Shown here: one piece after another, positions 1-8,690 of the stretch
Position numbering within the stretch: position 1 is the stretch's first letter
How the letters are laid out: each line of letters begins with the position of its first letter
NCBI GenBank assembly: GCA_017458225.1
Contig: JAFTFX010000019.1
Coordinates: 1 to 64,000, forward strand
Direction of reading: 5' to 3'
Source: Prevotella sp.
GTDB lineage: Bacteria; Bacteroidota; Bacteroidia; Bacteroidales; Bacteroidaceae
Length of the DNA: 64,000 bases
Position numbers and translations under genes: made by a program
Notes under the pieces: model-generated
The model's input: the letters and a program-made list of their open reading frames with translations, nothing else
The model's database searches: none
What the model was told of the DNA's origin: nothing

Positions 1-1531
1 CCTTCATGCGGTTGATCTCGTCCTGCGAGAGGCCCGAGCTGGCCTCGATGCGGATGGCCTGCTCCTTGCCAGTGGCCTTGTCCTTGGCGCTGACCTTCAA
101 GATGCCGTTGGCGTCGATGTCGAACGTCACCTCAATCTGAGGCACACCGCGACGGGCGGGGGCAATGCCGGTGAGGTTGAACTGGCCGATGCTCTTGTTC
201 TGTGCGGCCATGGGGCGTTCGCCCTGCAGCACATGGATGGTCACCTCGGTCTGGTTGTCGGCTGCGGTCGAGAAAGTCTCGCTCTTCTTGCAGGGGATGG
301 TCGAGTTGGCCTCGATAAGTTTAGTCATCACGCCGCCGAGGGTCTCGATGCCCAGCGTCAGCGGAGTAACGTCGAGCAGCACGATGTCCTGACCAGTCTC
401 CTGGTTGAGAATGGCACCCTGAATGGCTGCGCCTACAGCTACCACCTCGTCGGGGTTCACGCCCTTTGAAGGCTCCTTGCCGAAGTAGTTCTTCACCAGT
501 GTCTGCACTGCAGGAATACGGCTCGAACCACCTACGAGGATAACTTCGTCGATATCGTTGACAGAAATGCCTGCGTCGCGAACGGCGTTCTGGCAGGGAA
601 CGAGACAAGCCTGAATCAGGTTGTGAGCCAGCTGCTCGAACTTAGCACGGGTCAAAGTCTTGATCAAGTGCTTAGGACCTGCGGCCGTAGCGGTGATATA
701 AGGCAGGTTGATCTCGGTAGAGGTCGAAGACGAAAGCTCGATCTTGGCCTTCTCGGCAGCCTCCTTCAGACGCTGCATGGCCATGGGGTCGCTCTTCAGG
801 TCGGCACCCTCGTCGTGACGGAACTCGTCGACGAGCCAGTCGATGATGACCTGGTCGAAGTCGTCGCCGCCCAGGTGGGTGTCACCGTTGGTGCTGAGCA
901 CTTCGAACACACCGCCGCCGAAGTCGAGGATAGAGATATCGAACGTACCGCCACCGAGGTCGAAGACGGCAATCTTCATGTCCTTGTTGGTCTTGTCGAT
1001 ACCGTAGGCCAGGGCAGCAGCCGTAGGCTCGTTGACGATACGACGCACGTTCAGACCTGCAATCTGACCAGCCTCCTTGGTGGCCTGACGCTGCGAGTCG
1101 CTGAAGTAGGCAGGCACGGTGATGACGGCCTCGGTCACTTCCTGTCCCAGATAGTCCTCGGCGGTCTTCTTCATCTTCTGCAGCACCATGGCCGAGATTT
1201 CCTGCGGCGTGTACTTGCGACCGTCGATGTCTACACGGGGATAGCCGCCCTCATTAACTACCTTAAAAGGTACGCGCGAGATTTCTTTCTCCGTCTGCTG
1301 CCAGGTCTCGCCCATGAAGCGCTTGATGGAGTAGATGGTCTTCTGCGGGTTGGTGATGGCCTGACGCTTGGCAGGATCGCCAATCTTGCGCTCGCCATTC
1401 TCAACAAAGCCTACTACTGAAGGCGTGGTGCGCTTGCCCTCGCTGTTGGCGATGACGACAGGCTCGTTGCCTTCGAAAACAGATACACACGAGTTGGTTG
1501 TACCTAAGTCAATTCCAATAATCTTTCCCAT
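1..1531 (-). CDS. dnaK: DnaK (Hsp70) chaperone, 3' end outside window
   Basis: ATP-dependent cytosolic chaperone of the heat-shock network, working with DnaJ and GrpE. The visible 510 residues begin [20 protein letters not shown], the Hsp70 phosphate-1 signature. The second signature ([16 protein letters not shown], near residue 190) and the third ([17 protein letters not shown], near residue 335) follow, giving a complete nucleotide-binding domain. Much of the beta-sandwich substrate domain is present (ITPLTLGIE-type segment, then [10 protein letters not shown]-like region). The alpha-helical lid and C-terminal tail lie beyond base 1. The start is the ATG at 1529-1531, where the conserved N-terminus begins. 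It is divergent from the next gene and preceded by a TACTTTTG -7 element at 1603-1610. No oddities were seen. Identification is essentially certain. Confidence 0.98.
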   Translation of the reverse strand, partial: MGKIIGIDLGTTNSCVSVFEGNEPVVIANSEGKRTTPSVVGFVENGERKIGDPAKRQAITNPQKTIYSIKRFMGETWQQTEKEISRVPFKVVNEGGYPRVDIDGRKYTPQEISAMVLQKMKKTAEDYLGQEVTEAVITVPAYFSDSQRQATKEAGQIAGLNVRRIVNEPTAAALAYGIDKTNKDMKIAVFDLGGGTFDISILDFGGGVFEVLSTNGDTHLGGDDFDQVIIDWLVDEFRHDEGADLKSDPMAMQRLKEAAEKAKIELSSSTSTEINLPYITATAAGPKHLIKTLTRAKFEQLAHNLIQACLVPCQNAVRDAGISVNDIDEVILVGGSSRIPAVQTLVKNYFGKEPSKGVNPDEVVAVGAAIQGAILNQETGQDIVLLDVTPLTLGIETLGGVMTKLIEANSTIPCKKSETFSTAADNQTEVTIHVLQGERPMAAQNKSIGQFNLTGIAPARRGVPQIEVTFDIDANGILKVSAKDKATGKEQAIRIEASSGLSQDEINRMK

Positions 1532-1602
1532 AATTGTATTTTTTTATTGTTAATATTCATTTTTGCGGCATTTAGCCGTTAATTAATTAGCAAAGCGTAT
1601 GC

Positions 1603-1610
1603 CAAAAGTA
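1603..1610 (-). promoter_or_regulatory. -7 element of dnaK promoter
   Basis: Reads TACTTTTG on the minus strand, matching the Bacteroidota consensus TAnnTTTG, about 70 nt upstream of the dnaK start. No clean TTTG -33 element was seen at the usual 19-20 nt spacing, so only the -7 half is claimed. Confidence 0.55.
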
Positions 1611-1673
1611 TAAATTTTCACAAGAAACTGCCATTTGTCACGCCATTTTGTCATAAGAATGAAAACTTTTTCC

Positions 1674-1681
1674 TATCTTTG
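1674..1681 (+). promoter_or_regulatory. -7 element for the secreted protein gene at 1716
   Basis: TATCTTTG fits TAnnTTTG. A TTTG at 1647-1650 is a possible -33 element with a long 23-nt gap. Because this element lies downstream of the longer in-frame ATG at 1635, it supports the ATG at 1716 as the true start. Confidence 0.55.
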
Positions 1682-1715
1682 CATCGCTTTATTCACTCAG
1701 AAAAGTAGTATCAGC

Positions 1716-3074
1716 ATGGTTAGAAAACTATTTTTTGTGTTGGCCATGACCCTCATGGCACATTCTCTTGAAGCCCAAGTGAAAAGAAACGAACCTGTTC
1801 GTGACCCTAATAATAAGTATCTGGTATGGACTGGTAATGTGAGGAAGGCCGACATCAACAGTTCTCAAAAAGTAGACTCTGTAGGCCTGGCCACGACCGA
1901 GGTGCAGAAAGCACAGTCGTTCATGGAGCGCTACTTCCCCTTCCGGAGCATGTGCGATTGGAAGCCGGGCATGCGCTTCATGGTGTTGCCCGACAAAAAG
2001 GACATGGTGGTGAGAACCTTTACCGACAGTCTTACGCAAGAGCTGGTGAGCAGCATATCGCTGCGCTACAAGGTGATGGTCTATACCGGCATTGCACGCG
2101 ACGTGCTGCACGATCGCGTGCTGTTCAGGGAAGAGAAGACCAACAAGAGCTACTATTACGAACTGCCCACCAAGTCGTTTGAGGACTATTGCTACACCAA
2201 ACGCGGCGTGCCCACGCTGGCCTATCTCGACGAGGTAGACACGGCAATGGTCTATCTGGTAGGCAAGCAGCTGGAGACCTCGTTCGCGCAGTATAACATC
2301 GACGTGAGCACAACGAGCTATGGCTACGACAAAGTGCCGGTGAACAAAGGCACCGCTGTGGTGGTGAAGGCCGTTGGCGTGGGTAACCGCAGTTTCCCCG
2401 TGAAGCTGATTGTGGAAGACAAGGACGGTAACCAGTTCTATCAGAACGTGGCCATCAGCCGTACCAATAGCGGACTGAGCGATGAGGAGTTCGAGGACTT
2501 GGACAACAAGAAACACCTCTTCTCTGAGTCGTTCCGCATGCTGGGCGACGATGTTGCCGTTACTTCCGACGAGTATAATCACTACATAGGCAAGGCCGTC
2601 GTGACGCTCTATTCCACCATCATGCTCAACAAGTATGGCATGGAAGAAGACGTTCCACGCCTGTCGGAGTTCACAATCAAGTCGATTGTGGCAATGGGTG
2701 GCAGCGACTACGTCACTTTGACACTTGAGAAAGGCGACAAGACCTTTACGAAGGCTGTGACGTTTGTTCGCCACTCGTCGTTGACCGACGGCTTGGCAAT
2801 AGACCGCCGTGAAGACTATTTCGGCTCGCTGTTCCGCATGGGCTCGCTCGATATGGAGGGCGTGCGTGCCACGAACATGTCGTACATTCGTCAGGGCATT
2901 GTGAAGCCCGGCTTTACTGAGGAAGAGGTGCTGCTGGCTTTGGGCGAGCCTGATGATCACGGCACGTCTTCGCGCGGCACGGCTTACACGTGGATCTACA
3001 AGTCGATGATCAACCGCACGCAGTGCACCGTGTTCTTCAACAACACCACTCGCCGAGTGACGAGCGTGAAGTAG
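1716..3074 (+). CDS. secreted protein of unknown function with BamE-like C-terminus
   Basis: A 452-residue protein that I cannot assign to a named family. It starts MVRKLFFVLAMTLMAHSLEA, a good signal peptide cleaved before Q, so it is exported and probably periplasmic or outer-membrane associated. The last ~60 residues contain GFTEEEVLLALGEPDDHG followed by a Y-x-W-x-Y stretch. This resembles the SmpA/OmlA (BamE) pattern G-T-x-x-E-V-x-x-x-L-G-x-P. The central part has no motif I recognise. A longer in-frame start at 1635 was not used because it precedes the promoter and would hide the signal peptide. The gene is convergent with recA across a shared terminator. A role in envelope assembly is inference only. 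Confidence 0.85.
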   Translation: MVRKLFFVLAMTLMAHSLEAQVKRNEPVRDPNNKYLVWTGNVRKADINSSQKVDSVGLATTEVQKAQSFMERYFPFRSMCDWKPGMRFMVLPDKKDMVVRTFTDSLTQELVSSISLRYKVMVYTGIARDVLHDRVLFREEKTNKSYYYELPTKSFEDYCYTKRGVPTLAYLDEVDTAMVYLVGKQLETSFAQYNIDVSTTSYGYDKVPVNKGTAVVVKAVGVGNRSFPVKLIVEDKDGNQFYQNVAISRTNSGLSDEEFEDLDNKKHLFSESFRMLGDDVAVTSDEYNHYIGKAVVTLYSTIMLNKYGMEEDVPRLSEFTIKSIVAMGGSDYVTLTLEKGDKTFTKAVTFVRHSSLTDGLAIDRREDYFGSLFRMGSLDMEGVRATNMSYIRQGIVKPGFTEEEVLLALGEPDDHGTSSRGTAYTWIYKSMINRTQCTVFFNNTTRRVTSVK

Positions 3075-3083
3075 AAAAAAAAG

Positions 3084-3129
3084 GAGGAGGGAACTGTGAC
3101 AGATTGTCAGTTCCCTCCTCTTTTTTTTT
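3084..3129. terminator. bidirectional intrinsic terminator between convergent genes
   Basis: 13-bp stem GAGGAGGGAACTG (3084-3096) / CAGTTCCCTCCTC (3108-3120), followed by nine T on the plus strand and preceded by an A-run that serves as a T-run for recA on the minus strand. Confidence 0.85.
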
Positions 3130-3182
3130 ATGCCAGCGCTTCTTGCGCTTTGTGCCAGCGTTTCTCTCGTCGCCGACTCCTT

Positions 3183-4217
3183 TTACTTGTTCACGTCCTT
3201 CAGGGCTTCCATGATCTGTGCCTCCAGTTCCTCGCACAGTTCGGGGTTGTCCTTCAGCAGTTCCTTGGTGGCATCGCGGCCCTGTGCCAGCTTCGATTCG
3301 CCGTAGCTGAACCACGAGCCGCTCTTCTTGATGATGCCGTACTCAACGCCCAGGTCTACAATCTCGCCAATCTTCGAGATGCCTTCGCCGAACGTAATCT
3401 CGAACTCAGCCTTGCGGAAGGGAGGGGCCACCTTGTTCTTCACCACCTTTACGCGCACCTGGTTGCCAATGACGTTGTCGCCGTCCTTGATGCTGGTGAC
3501 GCGACGGATGTCCAGACGCACCGATGCGTAGAATTTCAGGGCATTGCCGCCCGTAGTGGTCTCGGGGTTGCCGAACATCACGCCGATCTTCTCGCGCAGC
3601 TGGTTGATGAAGATGCAGGTGGTGTTGGTCTTGGCGATGGTCGAGGTCACCTTGCGCAGTGCCTGGCTCATCAGTCGGGCATGCAGGCCTACGGCCGAAT
3701 CGCCCATGTCGCCCTCAATCTCCTTCTTCGGAGTGAGCGCAGCCACTGAGTCGATGACGATGATGTCGATGGCAGCCGAACGAATGAGCTGGTCGGCAAT
3801 CTCAAGTGCCTGCTCGCCGTTGTCGGGCTGCGAAATGTACAGGTTGTCGATGTCTACACCCAGCTTCTGTGCGTAGAAGCGGTCGAAAGCATGCTCGGCA
3901 TCGATGAAAGCGGCAATGCCACCGGCTTTCTGGCACTCTGCGATGGCATGGATGGCCAGTGTGGTCTTGCCCGACGACTCGGGACCGTAGATCTCGATGA
4001 TGCGGCCTTTGGGGTAGCCGCCCACGCCCAGTGCGGCATTCAGGCCGATGGACCCCGTGGAGATTACCTCTACATTCTCTATTTTCTCTTCGCCCATGCG
4101 CATGATGCTGCCCTTGCCGAAGTCCTTCTCAATCTTCGACATGGCAGCCTGCAGGGCTTTCAGCTTCTCCTGCTGAGGGGTGAGGGCCTCCGTGCCCTCA
4201 GTTTCTTTCTTTGCCAT
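3183..4217 (-). CDS. recA: RecA recombinase
   Basis: ATP-dependent strand-exchange protein for homologous recombination and the trigger of SOS autocleavage reactions. The 344-residue product shows Walker A GPESSGKT at residues 78-85, the DAEHAFD segment, Walker B-like [12 protein letters not shown], and the L2-loop region ([20 protein letters not shown]). The start is MAKKETEG at 4217. An upstream in-frame ATG at 4271 adds 18 residues not typical of RecA and runs into the previous gene, so it was rejected. It lies just downstream of the Cys-rich lipoprotein gene on the same strand. Length and motifs are normal. Confidence 0.98.
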   Translation of the reverse strand: MAKKETEGTEALTPQQEKLKALQAAMSKIEKDFGKGSIMRMGEEKIENVEVISTGSIGLNAALGVGGYPKGRIIEIYGPESSGKTTLAIHAIAECQKAGGIAAFIDAEHAFDRFYAQKLGVDIDNLYISQPDNGEQALEIADQLIRSAAIDIIVIDSVAALTPKKEIEGDMGDSAVGLHARLMSQALRKVTSTIAKTNTTCIFINQLREKIGVMFGNPETTTGGNALKFYASVRLDIRRVTSIKDGDNVIGNQVRVKVVKNKVAPPFRKAEFEITFGEGISKIGEIVDLGVEYGIIKKSGSWFSYGESKLAQGRDATKELLKDNPELCEELEAQIMEALKDVNK

Positions 4218-4252
4218 AGTGATATTTATGCTAAATGAATTGTTGTCGCAAA

Positions 4253-4504
4253 CTATTCTTGTATGTGGCAAGTCTCACAAGCGTAACCAGAAGAACGGCA
4301 TCCGTCCATTGTCTCCCAGCATGTGCCATGGCCGTCGTGGTAGCGATAACCACAGCAGACCTTTGCTGACGAACAGTAGTAGGGAGCATCGTCTTTCTTA
4401 CACTTCTTCTTGTCATCATCGTCATCGCTGCAGGCGATGAAAGCTGTTGTGCAGGCTACCGTCATGATGCCGAGCAGCACAGTCGTCAAAAATTCTTTCT
4501 TCAT
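4253..4504 (-). CDS. small Cys-rich surface lipoprotein
   Basis: An 83-residue product with a lipoprotein signal peptide ([20 protein letters not shown], then AFIAC as lipobox) and an acidic run SDDDDDKKK right after the lipid-bearing Cys. That run is typical of lipoproteins sent to the cell surface in Bacteroidota. The mature part carries eight further cysteines, including a CC pair and a final CETC. It is rich in Gly, Tyr and His, so several disulfides or a bound metal are plausible. Its ATG overlaps the stop of the upstream MauE/thioredoxin gene by 4 nt, indicating translational coupling and a linked role. I do not recognise the family. A redox substrate of its neighbour is inference. Confidence 0.8.
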   Translation of the reverse strand: MKKEFLTTVLLGIMTVACTTAFIACSDDDDDKKKCKKDDAPYYCSSAKVCCGYRYHDGHGTCWETMDGCRSSGYACETCHIQE

Positions 4505-5478
4505 AGTTCTTTTGTTTGTTTGGTTAATAATATCTCGTCGTTACTCATCTCCAAGTATACTGACTTGAAGGTGTACACATTTGGAACGGTCTGCTCTATG
4601 ACATACTTTATTTTCCCATCTTCGATGTAGATAAGCGTAGGCAGGTAGCGCACGAAGCCAGCCAGGCCGTCGCCTATCTCGATGGGCGTGAAGTCGATGT
4701 CTACAAGTTTGCGTGCCCGCCCGCTCTTGTCGGGTGTCACCGTCAGTGCCACAAAATGGTCGGCCACCCCCGTCCTGTACTGCTTCACATTCTCAATGCT
4801 GTTGATGCACCCGTTGCAGGTGTAAGAGAATACCCATACGACATAGGTGGAACTGGGGTCTACGTGTATGTATTCTCCAAGTGGTGTCTTGTTGACTTCC
4901 AGCCCTATCAGCTTGTGGGGCCTTGACATCTTGTTCATGTAGAACGTTGATGGAGCCCATGTGTTGCCCGACCAGAATGTTCCAGCCAGAACCATCACAG
5001 CCACAAGGGCAATTTTCAAACGGCTCAGGTTACTGTCTTTCTTGTGTGTGCATCGCCGCTCGTATGCGAAGACTGCCACAGCCAGCAACAGCAGGAACAC
5101 ATTGCGCAGATAGGTGGCCCATGCCGGCATCTTCATCCCCATCTCTCCGTAGCATCCGCAGTCTACCACTCCGTTCACTATGTTGGCATAAGCATAGGCC
5201 GCCGTAAACACCAGCAGCATCACAATGCTTGCAAAGGCATTGACACTCGGGGCCAAACGAAACACCAGGCAGGCACCTACTATCATTTCGGCCACGATGA
5301 TCACAGGCGCAAGAATGGAGAACCACTCCAGGCCATAGCTGGAAATCAGCTCTCCGAAGCCTGCAGCATTCATCATCTTTCCTACCGAAGACAGTATGAA
5401 GAACGACCCCAATATGATTCGCATCATGTGAACGATGATTGCGGGTTGTCTTGCCGTCCCGTGTAGCCATCTTTTCAT
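4501..5478 (-). CDS. MauE/DoxX-type membrane protein fused to a thioredoxin-like domain
   Basis: A 325-residue predicted inner-membrane redox protein. Residues ~15-140 hold four hydrophobic segments with the MauE-type motif DCGCYGE near residue 107. MauE-family proteins support disulfide formation in periplasmic proteins. A further hydrophobic segment near residues 155-175 leads into a C-terminal thioredoxin-like domain with VWVFSYTCNGCINSIE, a C-x-x-C motif, and a cis-Pro-like YLPTLIYIEDGK stretch. The fusion suggests electron transfer between the membrane domain and the attached thioredoxin fold. It is coupled by a 4-nt overlap to the Cys-rich lipoprotein. A TATCTTTG -7 element lies at 5512-5519. 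The direction of the redox reaction is not known. Confidence 0.85.
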   Translation of the reverse strand: MKRWLHGTARQPAIIVHMMRIILGSFFILSSVGKMMNAAGFGELISSYGLEWFSILAPVIIVAEMIVGACLVFRLAPSVNAFASIVMLLVFTAAYAYANIVNGVVDCGCYGEMGMKMPAWATYLRNVFLLLLAVAVFAYERRCTHKKDSNLSRLKIALVAVMVLAGTFWSGNTWAPSTFYMNKMSRPHKLIGLEVNKTPLGEYIHVDPSSTYVVWVFSYTCNGCINSIENVKQYRTGVADHFVALTVTPDKSGRARKLVDIDFTPIEIGDGLAGFVRYLPTLIYIEDGKIKYVIEQTVPNVYTFKSVYLEMSNDEILLTKQTKEL

Positions 5479-5511
5479 AGCGAGTGTACAAACAGTGATT
5501 AAATACGCTTA

Positions 5512-5519
5512 CAAAGATA
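5512..5519 (-). promoter_or_regulatory. -7 element upstream of the MauE/thioredoxin gene
   Basis: TATCTTTG on the minus strand, 34 nt before the start codon. No convincing -33 element was seen. Confidence 0.5.
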
Positions 5520-5581
5520 TGTTCTTTTCCTTAAATAAAAAAATAACAGGCAAAAAAAATGAAAAAAAGTGTTGAAATGGC

Positions 5582-6184
5582 CTACGAGCGGGATGACGGC
5601 AGGCTGCAGCTGGCCGTGAAGTAGTCGTAGGCATAGTCGAAGTTCTTGATGGCCTTGGCAATGTCGTCGTGGTTATAGTCGGGCTGGTCGGTGTATAGTT
5701 CCTGACGGAAAATCTCTACGATGCGGAACAGGTTCTTCAAGAGCAACTCCTTGTCCTGCAACACCTTTCGGCCATTCTCGGCAGGGCACTGGGAATACAT
5801 CTGCACAATGCTCGATACGCACTCGCTGACCTCGCGGACATGCTGGCTACTGGTGTGCATGGCGATATACGATGTCTGGAACTGCAGCCGCAGGGCCTCG
5901 TCGGGGGTTACGGCTTCTTCCTTCAGCACGTCGTAGAGGGCTTGCAGGAACTCCTGATAGATGCGCAGCTTCTCGCGGAACACCTCCGAGCTGCGCTCGC
6001 GCTCAATGTCGCTGTTGGTCTGACTGTTCAGCAGCAGGTTGGTGATGATTATGGTGATGATAACCCCCAGGATGGCCGAGAACATCTGGAACCACAGGTC
6101 GGCCTCGGAGAACAGCTGGAACACCACAGCAATGACCACTGCTATGATTCCCAGCACAATAGAAATGATTGTGTTCTTGTTCAT
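5582..6184 (-). CDS. two-helix membrane protein with helical cytoplasmic domain
   Basis: A 200-residue product that I cannot name. Two N-terminal transmembrane segments (residues ~4-22 and ~32-52: TIISIVLGIIAVVIAVVFQ and MFSAILGVIITIIITNLLL) are followed by a charged, mostly alpha-helical region beginning SDIERERSSEVFREKLRIYQ. That region contains two spaced cysteines and ends in a short Ser-rich tail. The start is the ATG at 6184; the frame is open further upstream but overlaps the phosphatase gene in an unlikely composition. It lies 43 nt downstream of the phosphatase on the same strand, so the two may be co-transcribed. No functional motif is visible. Confidence 0.75.
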   Translation of the reverse strand: MNKNTIISIVLGIIAVVIAVVFQLFSEADLWFQMFSAILGVIITIIITNLLLNSQTNSDIERERSSEVFREKLRIYQEFLQALYDVLKEEAVTPDEALRLQFQTSYIAMHTSSQHVREVSECVSSIVQMYSQCPAENGRKVLQDKELLLKNLFRIVEIFRQELYTDQPDYNHDDIAKAIKNFDYAYDYFTASCSLPSSRS

Positions 6185-6227
6185 GTTTTTATTTGGTTTT
6201 GATTTTAATCTCACGGCATCCCTGTCG

Positions 6228-6680
6228 TCACAGTTTGGCGAGCAGGCCTTCGCAGCCCTCAAGCACATCGCGCCAGGTGGCCTCGAAATTGCCTGTATAC
6301 CAAGGGTCGGCCACTTCGCCGGGACGCCGGGTGAAGTCCATGAGCAGGTGTACTTTCCCGTCGGGGTCGCCGCCGGCAATGCGGTTGATGTTGCGAATAT
6401 TCCACTGATCCATGCCGATGATGAGGTCGAAGCGGTCGTAGTCGGCGCGCGTCATCTGGCGGGCCGTCTTTCCCTTGCACGAGATGCCGTGCTCGGCCAG
6501 CTCCAAGCGTGTAGGGGGATACACCGCGTTGCCGATTTCCTCGGTCGACGTGGCTGCCGACTCAATATAGAACTCCTGCTCGCGACTGGCCTTCCTGACC
6601 AGGTCCTTCATCACAAACTCCGCCATCGGACTGCGGCAGATATTACCATGACAGACAAAAAGTATCTTTTTTAAAGCCAT
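6228..6680 (-). CDS. low-molecular-weight protein-tyrosine phosphatase
   Basis: A cytosolic phosphatase of 150 residues, normal for the family. The P-loop CHGNICRS at residues 10-17 supplies the nucleophile Cys10 and phosphate-binding Arg16. The general-acid loop DPWYTG begins at Asp125. Family members dephosphorylate phosphotyrosine on proteins, in bacteria often tyrosine kinases that control capsule or exopolysaccharide export, but no capsule genes are visible here and the substrate is unknown. The start MALKKILFVC is the only one that leaves the P-loop at its usual distance from the N-terminus. Confidence 0.93.
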   Translation of the reverse strand: MALKKILFVCHGNICRSPMAEFVMKDLVRKASREQEFYIESAATSTEEIGNAVYPPTRLELAEHGISCKGKTARQMTRADYDRFDLIIGMDQWNIRNINRIAGGDPDGKVHLLMDFTRRPGEVADPWYTGNFEATWRDVLEGCEGLLAKL

Positions 6681-6744
6681 TATAAATGATTGTTGTTGAC
6701 ATGCTCAGACTAAGTGTTTGTGCGCTTAGCACTTTGAACTATAA

Positions 6745-8283
6745 TTACAGGAAAACCAGCAAATATAGTATACCCAGGACTATCACCAGAGCAATCAGCC
6801 ATAATATCTGCAACAAAAGGTGGGAAGTGGCTCTGTTCGTATAATCAAGACGCAGTATGAGGGTGTGATAGTCTATGTGGCAGCCATACCAAAATGAGAA
6901 TTTCTTACTGTCCAGATTGCTGTTCCGGAGCATCCAATTGTGCTTTCGCCACTTCAGCTTGAAACGCCGTCTGAGAATCCTAGAGCGTGGTATGATGTAA
7001 AGCACATAGCCAAGAAGACCCAAAGCACCTATAATTCCCATATCGTAGAGAATCATGGTGTTATCGAGGTGGTCAGGATCTAATCGAGGTATGTCCACAA
7101 AAATAGTGATGAGCTTCAAACAGGTGAAGACAAACGTAAGCAGCCACATGAACAGCACTGATATGTTGTGCTGTGACAGCAGCGTAGTGACAATTGTCTT
7201 CCATCGGGATGTCATGAAGCGCACTTCCTCTTCTAGAATGCCGCAGAAGGCCAGTGCCTTGGAGGTTGTATCCTTGTCCACCAGTCCGTTGGCTTCAAAC
7301 ACATGGATAAAGGCCTTGGCATAGAGAATGACACCTTCGGCTTCAACCGTGTAGCTAGAAAAACCACTGCGCTTCAACTTGATGACAGGCACGAGGAAGG
7401 CATCTAACTGATGCCTAAACACCCGATGCAAGTCTAGCGTGTCTCCTGCCTTGGCTGGATGCAGGTTGGATGCAGGCAAATAGGTGTCATGGTCGTCGTT
7501 ATGATGATAATTGGAGTGGAACAGATATTTCACATAGTTCATTGCAACCTTGAACAGCCGATGTATCGGTATGTGCGTGGTGTAGTCGCTGTCAGTGCCA
7601 GGAGTGGCATAGACAGACCTATAGATAGGCAGGGAATCGTCTTTCAGCAGCAGAATGCCATCGCGTGTCAGCGCTACGTCAAAGCAAAAAGTTGGCCGTG
7701 GGTTCTTGTCGTCGGTCTCTATCTGTTTGGACAATGCACAGAGTCGTTGCCAACTGGTAAACATACCTGAACGCTGGGCCTCTAACACTTCCATCGAGTC
7801 GGCCAACACGTTGAACGAATCATCGAAATTTTTCTTCGCATGTGTCAATTCCTTCAACTGCGTCAGAAAGGAAACCTCTAAATCAGTCAGCGTGCGAGAC
7901 TCTTCAATCAGAATAATCATCCTGCCTAACAGCAAGCCTTTGTCCTGCATGTATGTAGACAGATCGTTATCATCTGCCAAATGATATTTGTCCAGAAACG
8001 TCTGCTCTACATCGGGATTATTAATAGACCCAAGAAAGATATATCGAAAGGTGCGGACATAGTTGCTGCCTGCCTTGCTGTCGTTGGTCGTCAGCAGCGA
8101 ACTGGCAACCACATAATGCTCAGAATGGAAATCGCGGTTTTTCTTGAACTTAACGGAATACTTATCAACATCACCTAGAATGCTTCGGGCATCGTTGATC
8201 ACCTCAAGCGACAACGTACCCCTGATGGTTGGAACCCAACCAATGCAATCAAACCGGCTTATCAGATTCTGAAGAACAGGCAT
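6745..8283 (-). CDS. membrane protein of unknown function (about 512 aa)
   Basis: I do not recognise this family. A large N-terminal soluble part (residues ~1-365) is rich in charged and aromatic residues. It is followed by three strongly hydrophobic segments: near FMWLLTFVFTCLKLITIFV, MGIIGALGLLGYVLYIIP, and the C-terminal LLLQILWLIALVIVLGILY. A basic stretch RILRRRFKLKWRKH lies between the second and third. An in-frame GTG at 8298 adds five residues; ATG at 8283 was preferred. It follows a 67-residue membrane protein by about 20 nt on the same strand, so the two are probably one transcript. Base use is visibly more AT-rich than in neighbouring housekeeping genes, which suggests an accessory origin. 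Confidence 0.7.
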   Translation of the reverse strand: MPVLQNLISRFDCIGWVPTIRGTLSLEVINDARSILGDVDKYSVKFKKNRDFHSEHYVVASSLLTTNDSKAGSNYVRTFRYIFLGSINNPDVEQTFLDKYHLADDNDLSTYMQDKGLLLGRMIILIEESRTLTDLEVSFLTQLKELTHAKKNFDDSFNVLADSMEVLEAQRSGMFTSWQRLCALSKQIETDDKNPRPTFCFDVALTRDGILLLKDDSLPIYRSVYATPGTDSDYTTHIPIHRLFKVAMNYVKYLFHSNYHHNDDHDTYLPASNLHPAKAGDTLDLHRVFRHQLDAFLVPVIKLKRSGFSSYTVEAEGVILYAKAFIHVFEANGLVDKDTTSKALAFCGILEEEVRFMTSRWKTIVTTLLSQHNISVLFMWLLTFVFTCLKLITIFVDIPRLDPDHLDNTMILYDMGIIGALGLLGYVLYIIPRSRILRRRFKLKWRKHNWMLRNSNLDSKKFSFWYGCHIDYHTLILRLDYTNRATSHLLLQILWLIALVIVLGILYLLVFL

Positions 8284-8303
8284 ACGGCATCTTTGCACTA
8301 CAA

Positions 8304-8507
8304 TTAGAAAGGAAGAATGAGCGACTGGTCGGCCTCAAGTTTCTTGTCCTTCTTGTTGTAGACAATGCCATGACGCTGCTTCGACACGTCATACTTACCC
8401 TTACCATCCCACAATGCCATCAGATTGAAAGTGCCTTCAACAAATTTCTTTATAAGGAACATTGCAACGACGATAAGTGCTGTTATAAGCAAAATTCGTA
8501 TAACCAT
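8304..8507 (-). CDS. small single-span membrane protein
   Basis: A 67-residue product with one N-terminal hydrophobic helix (MVIRILLITALIVVAMFLI) and a short polar tail rich in Lys and Asp. I do not recognise it. It lies immediately upstream of the 512-residue membrane protein gene on the same strand, separated by about 20 nt, so a joint complex or operon is likely. The start is the only ATG that places the helix at the N-terminus. Confidence 0.6.
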   Translation of the reverse strand: MVIRILLITALIVVAMFLIKKFVEGTFNLMALWDGKGKYDVSKQRHGIVYNKKDKKLEADQSLILPF

Positions 8508-8690
8508 AAGGCAGGCTACAATATAGGTTGATAATTAGGGTTTTCTTATTAATTCGAAAGCAAAATTAGTGATACTGAGCGAATTAGCATCATCATTTGC
8601 CATTTTTTTCTTCTATTTGTGTCAAAATTTATACTTTTTTCACGTTTTGGCAAGAATATTTTCTGGGAAAAGGACGTTTTTGTTCATTTT
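8508..8690. other. AT-rich intergenic stretch, no gene seen
   Basis: An AT-rich spacer between the small membrane protein and the decayed gene. A 70-codon open frame on the plus strand crosses it but has no family resemblance and a low-complexity Phe/Leu-rich composition, so it was not called. No clear promoter was recognised. Confidence 0.4.

Noticed and set aside
4231-4440. Short open frames on both strands around the Cys-rich lipoprotein
   Set aside because: They overlap the lipoprotein in other frames, lack signal peptides or motifs, and the chosen frame shows a lipobox and coupling to its neighbour.
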